From NCBI GenBank assembly GCA_029940115.1, contig JAOZRQ010000215.1, positions 4,746 to 10,356 on the forward strand: DNA of 5,611 nt. The letters run 5' to 3'. Under the pieces are notes generated by a model that was given only the letters and a program-made list of their open reading frames with translations, made no database searches and had not been told where the DNA came from. This document shows positions 5,522 to 5,611 of the stretch, piece after piece. The translations under genes were made by a program, and so were the position numbers. Each line of letters opens with the position of its first letter. Positions within the stretch are counted from its first letter, which is position 1. Source of the DNA: Desulfobacterales bacterium (GTDB lineage Bacteria > Desulfobacterota > Desulfobacteria > Desulfobacterales > 4be13).

Positions 5522-5611
5522 CAAACTTGCAGTTTGGCGGAGGCCCCGGTTTCAAGAAGATTGTCCGGAGTGCCAAACTTGCAGTTTGGCGGAGGCCCCG
5601 GTTTCAAGAAG
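5505..5611 (+). repeat. 52-bp tandem repeat, two full units and the start of a third
   Basis: Units 5505-5556 and 5557-5608 read as identical, and the last three bases begin another copy, so the array continues past the window. Each unit holds a perfect 8-bp stem with a 3-base loop, GCCAAACT-TGC-AGTTTGGC, at 5520-5538 and 5572-5590. Units abut directly without spacers. The array lies about 60 bp upstream of the universal stress protein start codon. Confidence 0.95.

Noticed and set aside
5505..5611. Possible CRISPR array because of exact direct repeats with internal dyad symmetry
   Set aside because: The 52-bp units abut with no unique spacers, and no cas gene is present.

Overview
The window is a chromosomal-looking stretch in which every convincing gene lies on the minus strand. 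Base composition is moderate. The gene content (a tandem universal stress protein, a YfbK-like von Willebrand A protein, a PIN toxin-antitoxin pair) together with several families of short palindromic repeats recalls large-genome sulfate-reducing Desulfobacterota. That assignment is an inference from style; no marker gene proves it.

In the direction of transcription (right to left) the layout is as follows. Positions 5488-5611 hold a tandem 52-bp repeat that runs off the window. Next comes a two-domain universal stress protein (4511-5443), then about 540 bp with no intact gene, which probably holds a decayed coding remnant. An antitoxin/PIN-toxin operon (3966 down to 3320) follows, and then a 43-bp copy of a dispersed repeat and a strong nested hairpin with T-tracts that probably terminates the operon. 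The exported VWA-domain protein (1530-3113) follows, then a foldback, MITE-like element (about 1189-1522). Last is a two-gene operon: a small two-helix membrane protein with a winged-helix-like tail (667-1164) overlaps by 41 bp an isochorismatase-family cysteine hydrolase (120-707). The last nine codons and stop of the hydrolase lie inside a 69-bp tandem repeat (1-151).

The protein genes belong to known families. The more unusual content is the repeat DNA. At least two unrelated dispersed families are each present at two places in 5.6 kb. One copy has become part of a gene's 3' end. One foldback element has a second perfect hairpin apparently inserted into one of its arms. I see no phage genes, transposase, CRISPR array, rRNA or tRNA. 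I found no convincing new multi-gene system; the nearest candidate is the overlapping membrane-winged-helix/cysteine-hydrolase pair.
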